From positions 62,001 through 126,000 of the forward strand of contig JAEZKC010000099.1 in assembly GCA_023436205.1 (NCBI GenBank): 64,000 nucleotides of DNA, in the 5' to 3' direction. Position 1 is the stretch's first letter; each line of letters begins with the position of its first letter. Shown piece after piece: positions 1-7,968 of this stretch. Made by a program: the position numbers and the translations under genes. The notes beneath the pieces were generated by a model. The model searched no databases, was not told the DNA's origin, and saw nothing but the letters and a program-made list of their open reading frames with translations. The DNA comes from Fibrobacterota bacterium (GTDB lineage: Bacteria > Fibrobacterota > Chitinivibrionia > Chitinivibrionales > Chitinispirillaceae).

Positions 1-1629
1 GAAGATGCTCCACTTTTTACCATACAGCTGGAGGATGACTCCTCAAGTCTTTTCCGCTGTATCTGGAATGATGACCTGCGCTCTTCTCTGGGTGGCCCGG
101 TGCTCATGGCCGACAACACACTTCTGTTTTATTCCAGAGATGGTTATGCTCTCTACAATATTGAAGGAAAACTCCTTGAGACGCATTCTCTTATTAAAGA
201 TAACATTAAAGCTCAAAAGTCAGGAAACTCCCAAATATTCCTGGCTTTTCCTTTTGATAGTACCTCTCTCATTTACTTTGAAAGCGGATCCGGTTCTGAT
301 CAGCCACTTGTAAAATATCGGAAGCAGCTATTTAAAAAGAAGCTTAAGAAGTTGAATGAGTCGGAAGTCGAAATGTTCAAGGATATTAAAAACTTTCAGC
401 CTCTTAATATATCAAGAAGCAGTATAAGTGAGGATGTCGGAAGAAAAATATTTCTCAAACCTCACCTTGCGGGATTTACCTCCATGGAAGGCGGTTATAA
501 ATGGTGGACTACAGACATGTTTTATTCCTTCACCTCGCCTCTCATTCTTGAACATGATGGTGAATTTTTATCCTTTTTCCCTGGGCTGAAGTCTGGCGGG
601 CACTGTGATGTGCCTCTGAAACTGATTGAGCCAATGGGTGTTTTCACCAGAGAGAAGCGCTGGTACTATTTAGGTCTTTACAGCACAATCGGCAATAAAG
701 ATGATGAATATTTCCAGACGGTTGCGCTTTGTGATCAGGCTGGAAATGTACTTTACTGCAATCAACTCCTTAAACAGGAAATCACTGATGCCGTTTTGCA
801 GGAGCGTAGGGATATCAAGACTGTGTTTACTGTCCGAAAAGCTTCCCGGCATATCTTTGCACCTTCTGTAGACGCTTTTGGAGATATGTATTATGGGGCG
901 ATCAACTGGGAGTGGAAAAAAATCGATGTTTACAAAAGATCCTTCGTTCGCTTTCTCAGTAAGTCCTGTGCTCCGGCTTTTGGGGATAAGTTCAATGAGG
1001 AAGGACGTATCTCATTTTTGCCAGTTAAAATTGAATGTTCCAATGCTTCGCGAAGAGGTGTCGTTCCCGAGGTGGTTTATCATGACGAGGGCGGGATGAC
1101 TTTGCTTGATAATAGTGAGTTGGCCAAGGATAGTTTGTTTGTAAAGGTGCATCGGCTTCCGGATGAAGATTTACAGAAAAAGCTGTCACGCGTTCACCAG
1201 ACTACCCCTCCTCATGTGGCGTCCATGCAGGACTCGATAGCAAAGTTGCCCACCACCTGGTGTCCTTACGGTATTTCTTTGAACCATGTCTCCAGTGGTA
1301 CTCTTTCCAACCTGGATTACGGTTTTGGCGATGTTGTGGTGTGCGCGAGAGTGCTTGGTAAGAGTGAGTCGCAAAGTATTTATGTTCGAGTTGATCTGGA
1401 GACTTGGGCTGAAGTGGTCGTGTTTGGTGCTGATGGCCAGTTCAAGGAACGTTTTACATTCAATAATTTGAACTACCAGGATCGCAAAGATGTGCTGGTC
1501 CTTTCCAAAAAGGATGATGAAGTTTACGAAAAGGACTTCGAGGCCGGCAAAAACAAGGGCTTTCGATTCCTGGTCTGGAAAAGAGATGTTCGCCCATTGA
1601 AAGAGTCTGCAGCAAAGCGTAAAAAATAA
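1..1629 (+). CDS. hypothetical protein, 5'-truncated by window edge
   Basis: The reading frame is open from the first base, so the gene begins upstream of the window; the first ATG inside (position 100) need not be the start. About 542 residues are visible, ending in a basic tail. The sequence alternates short strand-like segments with aromatic and glycine residues, as in a beta-propeller or other all-beta protein, but no catalytic motif is recognised. A UvrD-like helicase gene starts 17 bases after the stop, so the two may be co-transcribed. Function unknown. Confidence 0.75.
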   Translation, partial: EDAPLFTIQLEDDSSSLFRCIWNDDLRSSLGGPVLMADNTLLFYSRDGYALYNIEGKLLETHSLIKDNIKAQKSGNSQIFLAFPFDSTSLIYFESGSGSDQPLVKYRKQLFKKKLKKLNESEVEMFKDIKNFQPLNISRSSISEDVGRKIFLKPHLAGFTSMEGGYKWWTTDMFYSFTSPLILEHDGEFLSFFPGLKSGGHCDVPLKLIEPMGVFTREKRWYYLGLYSTIGNKDDEYFQTVALCDQAGNVLYCNQLLKQEITDAVLQERRDIKTVFTVRKASRHIFAPSVDAFGDMYYGAINWEWKKIDVYKRSFVRFLSKSCAPAFGDKFNEEGRISFLPVKIECSNASRRGVVPEVVYHDEGGMTLLDNSELAKDSLFVKVHRLPDEDLQKKLSRVHQTTPPHVASMQDSIAKLPTTWCPYGISLNHVSSGTLSNLDYGFGDVVVCARVLGKSESQSIYVRVDLETWAEVVVFGADGQFKERFTFNNLNYQDRKDVLVLSKKDDEVYEKDFEAGKNKGFRFLVWKRDVRPLKESAAKRKK

Positions 1630-1645
1630 TCCATAAGGACAGTTG

Positions 1646-3133
1646 ATGCACAGTGACTGTGCCGACCTCTTGACCGGTCTCAATGAGGAACAGCATCAGG
1701 CAGTCACTGCGGCGAACGAGGGAGCTTTACTTGTCCTGGCGGGAGCCGGCTGCGGTAAAACTGCCGTGCTTACCCGAAGAATTGCTTTCCTGGTCAGATC
1801 TGGAATCGCACCATCTCGCATCTGTGCGCTTACCTTCTCCAGAAAAGCCGCTTTGGAGATGGCTCACAGGCTTTCTGCTCTGGACCCCGCCTGCAGAGGA
1901 CCCAAGCCTCCTCTGGTGACTACCTTTCATGCCTTTGCCCTAAAAACTCTCTCCGAAACAATTAAGGGCAAAACCAACTTCCAGCGCATCGGATTCAGAG
2001 GGGAAGTCAAACTCCTGGATCACCGGAAAAAACTGGAAATTCTGGCTCAGGTCAGCACCGTTGAGCAGAGGAAAGCATTAAAGATGAGCCTGACAGATCT
2101 TGACAGTGTACTGAGCCAGCTGGCTGTGTTTCCCGAAAGAGCAGTTAACAAATACAGCGGAGAGGATTTGGAACTTCTCCAGATTATTGACTCCAACTTC
2201 TCGCAACTGCGTAAAACAGAAGGCCTTTGGGATTTTTCAGATCTCATTCAGGGTGCAATAGAACTCTTTAGAACTGACAAAGAGATTTCGAAGGTATACA
2301 GCCGCCGTTTTGATGCTCTTCTGGTGGATGAGTTTCAGGACACTAATCCCATGCAGATCGAACTGCTTGACTTCCTGCTTGCTTCCGGAGCAAGCCTCTA
2401 TGCCGTAGGCGATGACGATCAGGCCATATACGGGTTCAGAGGGGCGGATATCAGGCCTATTCGTAATTTCACAACTAGATTTTCAAATTCCCGCATCATA
2501 AAACTGCAGATCAATTACCGCAGTATCCCGGTAATTCTGAATTGTGCTAACCGGCTCTGGGCAGACAAACCGGAGGAATACCGTAAAATACTTAAAAGTG
2601 GTCTCAAAACCTTGCCGTCGGGATGTAAAAAACCTGTAACCATGCATTTTCGCAAACAAAATCAGATGATGGAATGGGTGCTGGGGAAAGCCCGCTTTCT
2701 GCAGCGTCGTGAAGAAGTAGACATTGGTTCCATGGCGATGCTATTCCGAATAAATCACACTCTGGAATGGGTTGGGGCTGAGTTTAAAAAAATTGGGTTA
2801 TCTTCAGCAGAACTGCCTCAACTGCTCACTGTTCACGCCAGTAAAGGACTCGAATATCCGGTGGTATTTTTATGTGATCTGGAAGAAGGGGTATTCCCCC
2901 ATTACAAGATACCCAAGAAGGACCCTATAAAGTCTTGGACAGAACTCCTCCTTACCCTTGCAAAGCCTCCCCACAAGGCTGAGCATGAGGGAGACTTTGA
3001 CGAGGAGCTTCGTCTCTTTTATGTGGGGGTTACCCGCGCTCAGAGATTTCTCTTCTTTGTCACTGTTGCGGAAAAGTCTTTCTATGGAAGGATGATGTCG
3101 TTTCGGCCTTCAAGGTTTTTGAAGCTGGTTTGA
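1646..3133 (+). CDS. compact UvrD/PcrA-type superfamily 1 DNA helicase
   Basis: ATP-dependent 3'-5' DNA helicase family protein, about 495 aa. All SF1A motifs are visible: Q motif LNEEQ near residue 13, Walker A GAGCGKT with Lys38, motif Ia TFSRKAA, Walker B VDEFQDT with Asp228-Glu229, motif III GDDDQAIYGFRGAD, motif IV NYRS, motif V TVHASKGLEYP near 395, and motif VI EELRLFYVGVTRA with Arg464. UvrD, PcrA and Rep are usually 650-730 aa. Here motifs IV and V are only about 105 residues apart, so most of the 2B subdomain is missing. ATG 1646 is preferred over TTG 1643 because AAGGAC lies 5-6 bases upstream. Confidence 0.9.
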   Translation: MHSDCADLLTGLNEEQHQAVTAANEGALLVLAGAGCGKTAVLTRRIAFLVRSGIAPSRICALTFSRKAALEMAHRLSALDPACRGPKPPLVTTFHAFALKTLSETIKGKTNFQRIGFRGEVKLLDHRKKLEILAQVSTVEQRKALKMSLTDLDSVLSQLAVFPERAVNKYSGEDLELLQIIDSNFSQLRKTEGLWDFSDLIQGAIELFRTDKEISKVYSRRFDALLVDEFQDTNPMQIELLDFLLASGASLYAVGDDDQAIYGFRGADIRPIRNFTTRFSNSRIIKLQINYRSIPVILNCANRLWADKPEEYRKILKSGLKTLPSGCKKPVTMHFRKQNQMMEWVLGKARFLQRREEVDIGSMAMLFRINHTLEWVGAEFKKIGLSSAELPQLLTVHASKGLEYPVVFLCDLEEGVFPHYKIPKKDPIKSWTELLLTLAKPPHKAEHEGDFDEELRLFYVGVTRAQRFLFFVTVAEKSFYGRMMSFRPSRFLKLV

Positions 3134-3336
3134 TTTTAATCAATGTAGAATTATACTTCTTCTACCACAACTTTTTATCTCGTACTTTTTTGTTTATAAA
3201 AAACGGTGAAACATAGCTCGATTATTAGGTGTATAGCTCGCTTGAGCATATGTAAATGATTAGCTCATTGTTGTGCATTTTGGGTGCCCACAATTTAATT
3301 TAGGTTAACTTTCGATGATATGAAAGGCTTTCCTCA

Positions 3337-3912
3337 ATGCGACATTTAATATGTGTGTTTATTTTGCTTCTTTGCAGTACTGTCATTGGAAATAAAGCTG
3401 TTGTAACGAACGCCGGTATGTATTTGTTCGATATGTTTGGTACTGGTGAAGGGAATTTTTTCTCCCTTGGTTCTGAGCAATCAATATCTAAACGATTCGC
3501 GGTTTCAATTGACCTAAGTTATGAAAAGGTAATGCAATACGCAGATAGAAACAGACCTTTGCTTATTCCCGAAGTAGGAGTATCCTTAATGGGAAATATG
3601 CAGAAATGGCAACCAGAATTTGAAGTCGGTGGAGGAATTGCTATAGATTTAAGGTCCAAGAAGGATCGAGAGAAGAGTTCTGTTATCACAACTTCAATCT
3701 TTGATGGTGTCGATGATTATTTCTATGTGAGGGAGGAATACTTCTTCAAGGATAAATTAATACAATCGTCTGTTTATTTAGCTCCAAGTATCGCATATTA
3801 TATTACAAACGATGCCAGAATCGGTGCGCGTATTAAAGCTCGGTCATTGACGGATTTATTTTTTAGTATGGTTATCGTCGAGTTTAGTATCTTTACAAAA
3901 ATCGATTTGTAG
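3337..3912 (+). CDS. small secreted protein, probable outer-membrane beta-barrel
   Basis: 191 aa. The N-terminus is a signal peptide: a short basic start, a hydrophobic core ICVFILLLC, then a small-residue region. The rest is rich in alternating polar and hydrophobic stretches with aromatics, and ends in a strand-like segment, as expected of a small outer-membrane barrel. No named family is recognised. It follows an AT-rich 200-base gap and looks monocistronic. A LamG-domain remnant begins directly after its stop codon in the same frame. Confidence 0.6.
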   Translation: MRHLICVFILLLCSTVIGNKAVVTNAGMYLFDMFGTGEGNFFSLGSEQSISKRFAVSIDLSYEKVMQYADRNRPLLIPEVGVSLMGNMQKWQPEFEVGGGIAIDLRSKKDREKSSVITTSIFDGVDDYFYVREEYFFKDKLIQSSVYLAPSIAYYITNDARIGARIKARSLTDLFFSMVIVEFSIFTKIDL

Positions 3913-4113
3913 TATAAAAATGGTCCTGTTTTCCTGGGTTCATATCAGGCTGCTCCCGGACTTATTGAACCGTTTCCTTTGCGTATCGGGACCCAGAGTA
4001 AGTCTCTTATGCGCTACTTTAAGGGGAAAATTGATGACGTTCGGATTTTTTATAAAGTGCTTAGCGAACAAGAAACCCTATTCTTTAGTAGCGGTGATGG
4101 TAATTCTCAGTAA
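3913..4113 (+). pseudogene. C-terminal remnant of a LamG/concanavalin-like domain protein
   Basis: Immediately after the TAG of the preceding gene, the same frame stays open for 66 codons and encodes a recognisable end of a Laminin-G type domain: PLRIGTQS, then FKGKIDDVRIFYKVLSEQE. That closely matches the family's usual ending, in which a glycine-lysine-isoleucine-aspartate turn precedes DVRIYNRAL. There is no start codon, signal or ribosome-binding site for it, and the domain's first two thirds are absent. I read it as the decayed tail of a larger extracellular protein. Stop-codon read-through from the upstream gene is less likely. Confidence 0.6.
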
Positions 4114-4283
4114 GATTCGAGTTGCCAAAATATTTTGAACATCCTGATTCCCCCTAATTACTTGGTTCCATATTTGCTGATTGACTCCAAGGGCCGCCTG
4201 ACCTATTTTGTTCTGATTTATCTTTGGCGGTACAACCGTCCAAATCTGCTGTTTTTAACGATTTAACTAAACGGGAAGAGAAC

Positions 4284-5318
4284 ATGGCTGAATCGCTGAA
4301 ATACTCTGATGCCGGAGTCAGTATCGATACCTGGAACAAAGCAAAGGTGCGTATTGGAGAGCTAGTATCATCCACATACAACGAATCTGTAGCCGGTAAG
4401 TTCGGGCAGTTCGGCGGAATGTTCGATATCACATCTCTTAAGGGGATGGATTCACCGGTTCTGGTTTCCTCTACCGATAGCGTGGGAACCAAAGTTAAAA
4501 TCGCTTTCGATACCAAAGTTCACAATTCGGTCGGGGAAGATATCGTAAATCACTGTGTTAATGATATCCTGGTTATGGGCGCGCGTCCCCTCTTTTTTCT
4601 GGATTATATAGGTATTGGAAAACTGATCCCCGAAACTGCTGAGGCTATTGTCGAGGGACTGGCGAGAGCTTGTCGGGCCAACAGCTGTGTGCTGATCGGT
4701 GGCGAAACTGCCGAAATGCCCGATATCTATGCTAAAGAGGAATTTGATCTGGTGGGAACCATTGTGGGTGTCGTAGACAAAAATAAAGTTATCGATGGCT
4801 CTACTATCAACCCGGGAGACATCATCATCGGATTGCGCTCCAGTGGACTCCATACAAACGGTTATAGCCTTGCCCGTAAAATCGTTACCGAAGTAGGCAG
4901 GAAAAACTATTCCGATGAATTCGAGAACGGACAAACTTTTGGTCAGGCTCTGCTAAAGCCGCATAGATCATATATAAAACTGCTTTCTCTTATGCAGAAA
5001 GATCTCATTAAGGGTTGTGCTCATATTACTGGCGGCGGTTTTCCCGATAATGTCGACAGAGTACTTCCGAACAACTGTAACGCGGTTATCGATGCAAAGA
5101 CTTGGGAGCCGCTTCCCATTTTCAAGTATCTGCAGAAGACCGGCAATGTCGAGAACCTGGAAATGTACCGTACTTTCAACATGGGAGTCGGTATGGTGCT
5201 TGTGGTTTCTCCTGAAAATGCAGAACTGGTTATGACTTCAAAGGAGATCTCCGAATACGGACCTGTCAAGATTGGCAAAATTGCCCAAGGTTCGGGTGTA
5301 GTGGTGATGGAGTTTTAA
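4284..5318 (+). CDS. purM: phosphoribosylformylglycinamidine cyclo-ligase (AIR synthetase)
   Basis: Makes aminoimidazole ribotide from FGAM with ATP, step five of purine synthesis, in the cytoplasm. The 344-aa product has PurM landmarks: YSDAGVSID near the start, the glycine-rich STDSVGTK segment, HCVNDILVMGARPLFFLDY, GGETAEMPD, HTNGYSLAR, and HITGGGFPDN near the end. ATG 4284 with GGGAAGAG upstream was chosen; an in-frame TTG at 4224 would add residues unlike the family. cysS starts two bases after the stop, so the two genes are probably co-translated. Confidence 0.96.
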   Translation: MAESLKYSDAGVSIDTWNKAKVRIGELVSSTYNESVAGKFGQFGGMFDITSLKGMDSPVLVSSTDSVGTKVKIAFDTKVHNSVGEDIVNHCVNDILVMGARPLFFLDYIGIGKLIPETAEAIVEGLARACRANSCVLIGGETAEMPDIYAKEEFDLVGTIVGVVDKNKVIDGSTINPGDIIIGLRSSGLHTNGYSLARKIVTEVGRKNYSDEFENGQTFGQALLKPHRSYIKLLSLMQKDLIKGCAHITGGGFPDNVDRVLPNNCNAVIDAKTWEPLPIFKYLQKTGNVENLEMYRTFNMGVGMVLVVSPENAELVMTSKEISEYGPVKIGKIAQGSGVVVMEF

Positions 5319-5319
5319 G

Positions 5320-6816
5320 GTGAAAAGAAATCTGTATCTCTTTAACACCGCCTCCCGGGAAAAGGAGCTGTTTGAGCCGCTCCACGACCCGGTCGCGATG
5401 TACTGTTGCGGTCCCACGGTTTACAACTATGCACACATCGGCAATCTGCGCACGTACATCTTTGAAGACGTACTTAAGCGGGTGCTGCATATCTGCGGTT
5501 ACAATGTTAAACATGTTGTAAATATAACCGATGTGGGGCATTTGGTTTCCGATGCCGACACCGGTGAAGACAAAATGGAGAAGGGTGCTGCAAGAGAAAA
5601 CAAGAGTGTTTGGGATATAGCCGCTTTCTATACTCAGAAGTTTATGAGTGATATCTCCGATCTGAATGTCATTCAGGCGGATAACTGGCCGCGTGCTACA
5701 GATTACATCCCGCAGATGATCTCCATGGTGAAGACACTCGAGGAGAAGGGGTATACCTACCGCACCGAAGATGGTATTTATTTCGATACCACCAAGTATC
5801 CCCATTACTGTGATTTCGCAAGACTTGATCCTTCCAGTCTGAGAGCCGGCGAGCGAGTTGACATGGGTGAAAAACGTGCGGTTACCGATTTCGCTCTCTG
5901 GAAGTTTTCTCCAGATAACATGAAAAGACAAATGGAGTGGGACAGTCCCTGGGGGGTTGGTTTTCCGGGATGGCATATCGAGTGTAGTGCCATGTCTCTT
6001 GCACTCCTGCCTCAACCTCTTGATATTCATTGTGGCGGGATGGATCATATTCGGGTTCACCATACAAATGAGATTGCACAGGCAGAGGCGGCAACGGGCA
6101 ATCATTTTGCCAAATACTGGCTGCATGGTGAATTTCTTGTTCTTGATAAAGGTAAGATGGCTAAATCCGGTGGCAATTTTGTCACACTTGCTTCTGTTAA
6201 AGAACAGAATATTGAGCCGCTTGCCTATAGATTATTCTGTTTTACGGCTCATTACAGGTCGCCTCTCACCTTTTCCTGGGAGGGGCTCACGTCTGCGGCT
6301 CACAGTCTTTCGAATCTGCGCAAGACTGTTGCTGCTTTAAAGCCGCAAACTGAAGTAAGCCAGATGAATGTGGGGCGTGCACTCGAGCCGTTCCTTACTG
6401 CTGTATGTGATGATCTTAATATGCCGCGAGCTGTTGCAGCTCTATGGGACGGGCTTCGCAGCAGTGATTTGACCGATGCTGATAAACGGGAGTTTGTCGC
6501 TCAAGCAGATGCTGTTTTGGGACTGGATCTGTTAAAGGGTGATCAGCAAACTTTTGAGATGTTGGAAGATGTTGAGGGCTTCAGGATTAAACTTGTTTTT
6601 GCAGAAGCTTTTTCTCCGAATCTTAAGGATCTGCTTGTGCAGAAAGCAGTTCTGCGCAGAAAATCCCGAGCTGATCGTAATTTTAAAGTGGCTGACCTCA
6701 TTCGCGATCAGTTTATCAGTGCAGGTGTAGTTGTTAAGGATTTACCGGACGGAACCACCGAGTGTATGGTTGGTGATCCGGCCAAAGCAGAATCAATGCT
6801 ATCAAATGCAATCTGA
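5320..6816 (+). CDS. cysS: cysteinyl-tRNA synthetase
   Basis: Class I aminoacyl-tRNA synthetase charging tRNA-Cys. The 498-aa protein has the zinc cysteine in CCGPTVYNY (Cys30), the HIGH-type motif HIGN at residues 39-42, WHIECS with another zinc ligand, and the KMSKS-type loop KMAKS at 279-283. The alpha-helical C-terminal region is full length. GTG 5320 is the only start compatible with the conserved N-terminus; its ribosome-binding site would lie within the end of purM, one base upstream. Confidence 0.97.
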   Translation: MKRNLYLFNTASREKELFEPLHDPVAMYCCGPTVYNYAHIGNLRTYIFEDVLKRVLHICGYNVKHVVNITDVGHLVSDADTGEDKMEKGAARENKSVWDIAAFYTQKFMSDISDLNVIQADNWPRATDYIPQMISMVKTLEEKGYTYRTEDGIYFDTTKYPHYCDFARLDPSSLRAGERVDMGEKRAVTDFALWKFSPDNMKRQMEWDSPWGVGFPGWHIECSAMSLALLPQPLDIHCGGMDHIRVHHTNEIAQAEAATGNHFAKYWLHGEFLVLDKGKMAKSGGNFVTLASVKEQNIEPLAYRLFCFTAHYRSPLTFSWEGLTSAAHSLSNLRKTVAALKPQTEVSQMNVGRALEPFLTAVCDDLNMPRAVAALWDGLRSSDLTDADKREFVAQADAVLGLDLLKGDQQTFEMLEDVEGFRIKLVFAEAFSPNLKDLLVQKAVLRRKSRADRNFKVADLIRDQFISAGVVVKDLPDGTTECMVGDPAKAESMLSNAI

Positions 6817-6849
6817 TGTTGGACAACTCTAAAGACAAAGGAGTGCAAG

Positions 6850-7434
6850 ATGAATAAGGATAAGGACAGTGACATTCTCAAGAATATGAAGAAGGCGATG
6901 GTTGGCTCCGAAATGGAGGAGCAGTTCCTCAAGAGAAGAGAGATTTTTCTCTGGGGGGAAATCAACGATGATTCTGCAGAATCCATTGTGAAGAAAATCC
7001 TCTATTACGACGGATTGAGTAGTGATGATATCACTATCTACATTAACAGTCCCGGTGGTGTTATCTCCGCCGGTTTGGCTATCTATGATGCTATGCAGTA
7101 CGCCAAATCCGATGTCTCGACCGTAGTTATGGGTCAGGCTGCCAGTATGGCTGCGGTTCTGCTGTGTGCCGGGGCCAAGAATAAAAGATTCGCCTGGGAA
7201 CATTCCAGAGTTCTGATTCATCAGCCGCTTATTTCAGGCAACATGTTCGGTCCTGCTAGTGATATTCAGATTCAGGCCGAAGAGATGCTTAGAATCAGAG
7301 AAAACCTCAATCAGATTCTTGCGAGTCATTCGGGGCAGACTATAAAGAAAATCGCTGAGGATACCGATCGTGATTTTTTCATGAGTGCAGATGAAGCAAA
7401 AAAGTACGGTATTGTAGATAAAGTTACCAAATAG
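6850..7434 (+). CDS. clpP: ATP-dependent Clp protease proteolytic subunit
   Basis: Serine peptidase (S14) forming the tetradecameric Clp chamber. The 194-aa protein carries the catalytic triad: Ser99 in GQAASMAA, His124 in LIHQP, and Asp175 at the end of DTDRD, placed by alignment to the E. coli subunit. The oxyanion segment INSPGG is intact. The N-terminus is a little long and charged. There is no clpX or tig neighbour, so this may be one of several clpP copies. A hairpin lies 25 bases after the stop. Confidence 0.95.
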   Translation: MNKDKDSDILKNMKKAMVGSEMEEQFLKRREIFLWGEINDDSAESIVKKILYYDGLSSDDITIYINSPGGVISAGLAIYDAMQYAKSDVSTVVMGQAASMAAVLLCAGAKNKRFAWEHSRVLIHQPLISGNMFGPASDIQIQAEEMLRIRENLNQILASHSGQTIKKIAEDTDRDFFMSADEAKKYGIVDKVTK

Positions 7435-7459
7435 GTTTGGCTTAAACTATATTTGTGAG

Positions 7460-7507
7460 TCTGAAAAACAAAAAAGCTTTGACTCTTGGTTTTTCAGAGA
7501 TTATTTT
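7460..7507 (+). terminator. hairpin with T-rich tail after clpP
   Basis: TCTGAAAAAC at 7460-7469 pairs perfectly with GTTTTTCAGA at 7489-7498 around a 19-base loop, followed by a T-rich stretch. It probably ends the clpP transcript. It overlaps a promoter candidate for the tRNA cluster. Confidence 0.45.
7479..7507 (+). promoter_or_regulatory. sigma70-type promoter candidate for the tRNA-tuf unit
   Basis: TTGACT at 7479-7484 and TATTTT at 7502-7507 are separated by exactly 17 bases. The predicted start near 7514 lies about 24 bases before the first tRNA. Prediction by inspection only. Confidence 0.45.
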
Positions 7508-7537
7508 TGAAAAACTCTTTTTTGATCTGGCTTTAAT

Positions 7538-7613
7538 GCCGATGTAGCTCAGTTGATAGAGCGTTCGACTTGTAATCGAATGGTCGGGGGTTTGAGTCCC
7601 TCCATCGGCTCCA
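7538..7613 (+). tRNA. tRNA-Thr (TGT)
   Basis: Cloverleaf with acceptor GCCGATG pairing with CATCGGC, anticodon loop CTTGTAA with TGT at 7571-7573, and an encoded CCA at 7611-7613. First of four tRNA genes upstream of tuf; the order Thr-Tyr-Gly-Thr-tuf matches E. coli thrU-tyrU-glyT-thrT-tufB. Confidence 0.95.
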
Positions 7614-7626
7614 GAATAGATTAGTT

Positions 7627-7709
7627 GGGTAGGTGCCCGAGTGGTTAAAGGGGATGGACTGTAAATCCATTGGCTCCGGCCTACGGTGGTTCGAAACCAC
7701 CCCTGCCCA
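7627..7709 (+). tRNA. tRNA-Tyr (GTA)
   Basis: Class II tRNA with a long variable arm. Acceptor GGGTAGG pairs with CCTGCCC, and the anticodon loop contains GTA. No CCA is encoded. Confidence 0.95.
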
Positions 7710-7727
7710 TTTTAAATTCTGTTTTTT

Positions 7728-7799
7728 GCGGGCATAGCTCAATGGTAGAGCTCCACCCTTCCAAGGTGGCTGTTGTGAGTTCGAATCTCATTGCCCGCT
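7728..7799 (+). tRNA. tRNA-Gly (TCC)
   Basis: Acceptor GCGGGCA pairs with TGCCCGC. Anticodon loop CTTCCAA has TCC at 7760-7762. No encoded CCA. Confidence 0.95.
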
Positions 7800-7807
7800 T
7801 TTTCTTT

Positions 7808-7881
7808 GCCCATGTAGCTCAGTTGGTAGAGCACATCCTTGGTAAGGATGAGGTTCACGGGTTCGAGTCCCGTCGTGGGCT
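7808..7881 (+). tRNA. tRNA-Thr (GGT)
   Basis: Acceptor GCCCATG pairs with CGTGGGC and the anticodon is GGT. It is followed at once by a run of T and sits 87 bases upstream of tuf, so tRNA processing probably frees the tuf message. Confidence 0.95.
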
Positions 7882-7968
7882 TTTTTTAGATTGCCTTTGT
7901 GTTGCTGGCAATCCGGGAATTAATCACTATTAATATTATTTTTATCCACCATGTACTGAGAGGTTTCC

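Noticed and set aside
3211..3270. Three copies of TAGCTC at 3214, 3234 and 3261
   Set aside because: Six-base matches at unequal spacing in AT-rich sequence are within chance; no palindrome or array structure.
3920..4138. Open frame with its own ATG covering the LamG remnant
   Set aside because: A different frame; the remnant motifs lie in the frame beginning at 3913.
5266..6126. Long minus-strand open frame of about 286 codons opposite cysS
   Set aside because: It lies wholly across conserved cysS and has no known domain, signal or ribosome-binding site; it is a frame shadow.
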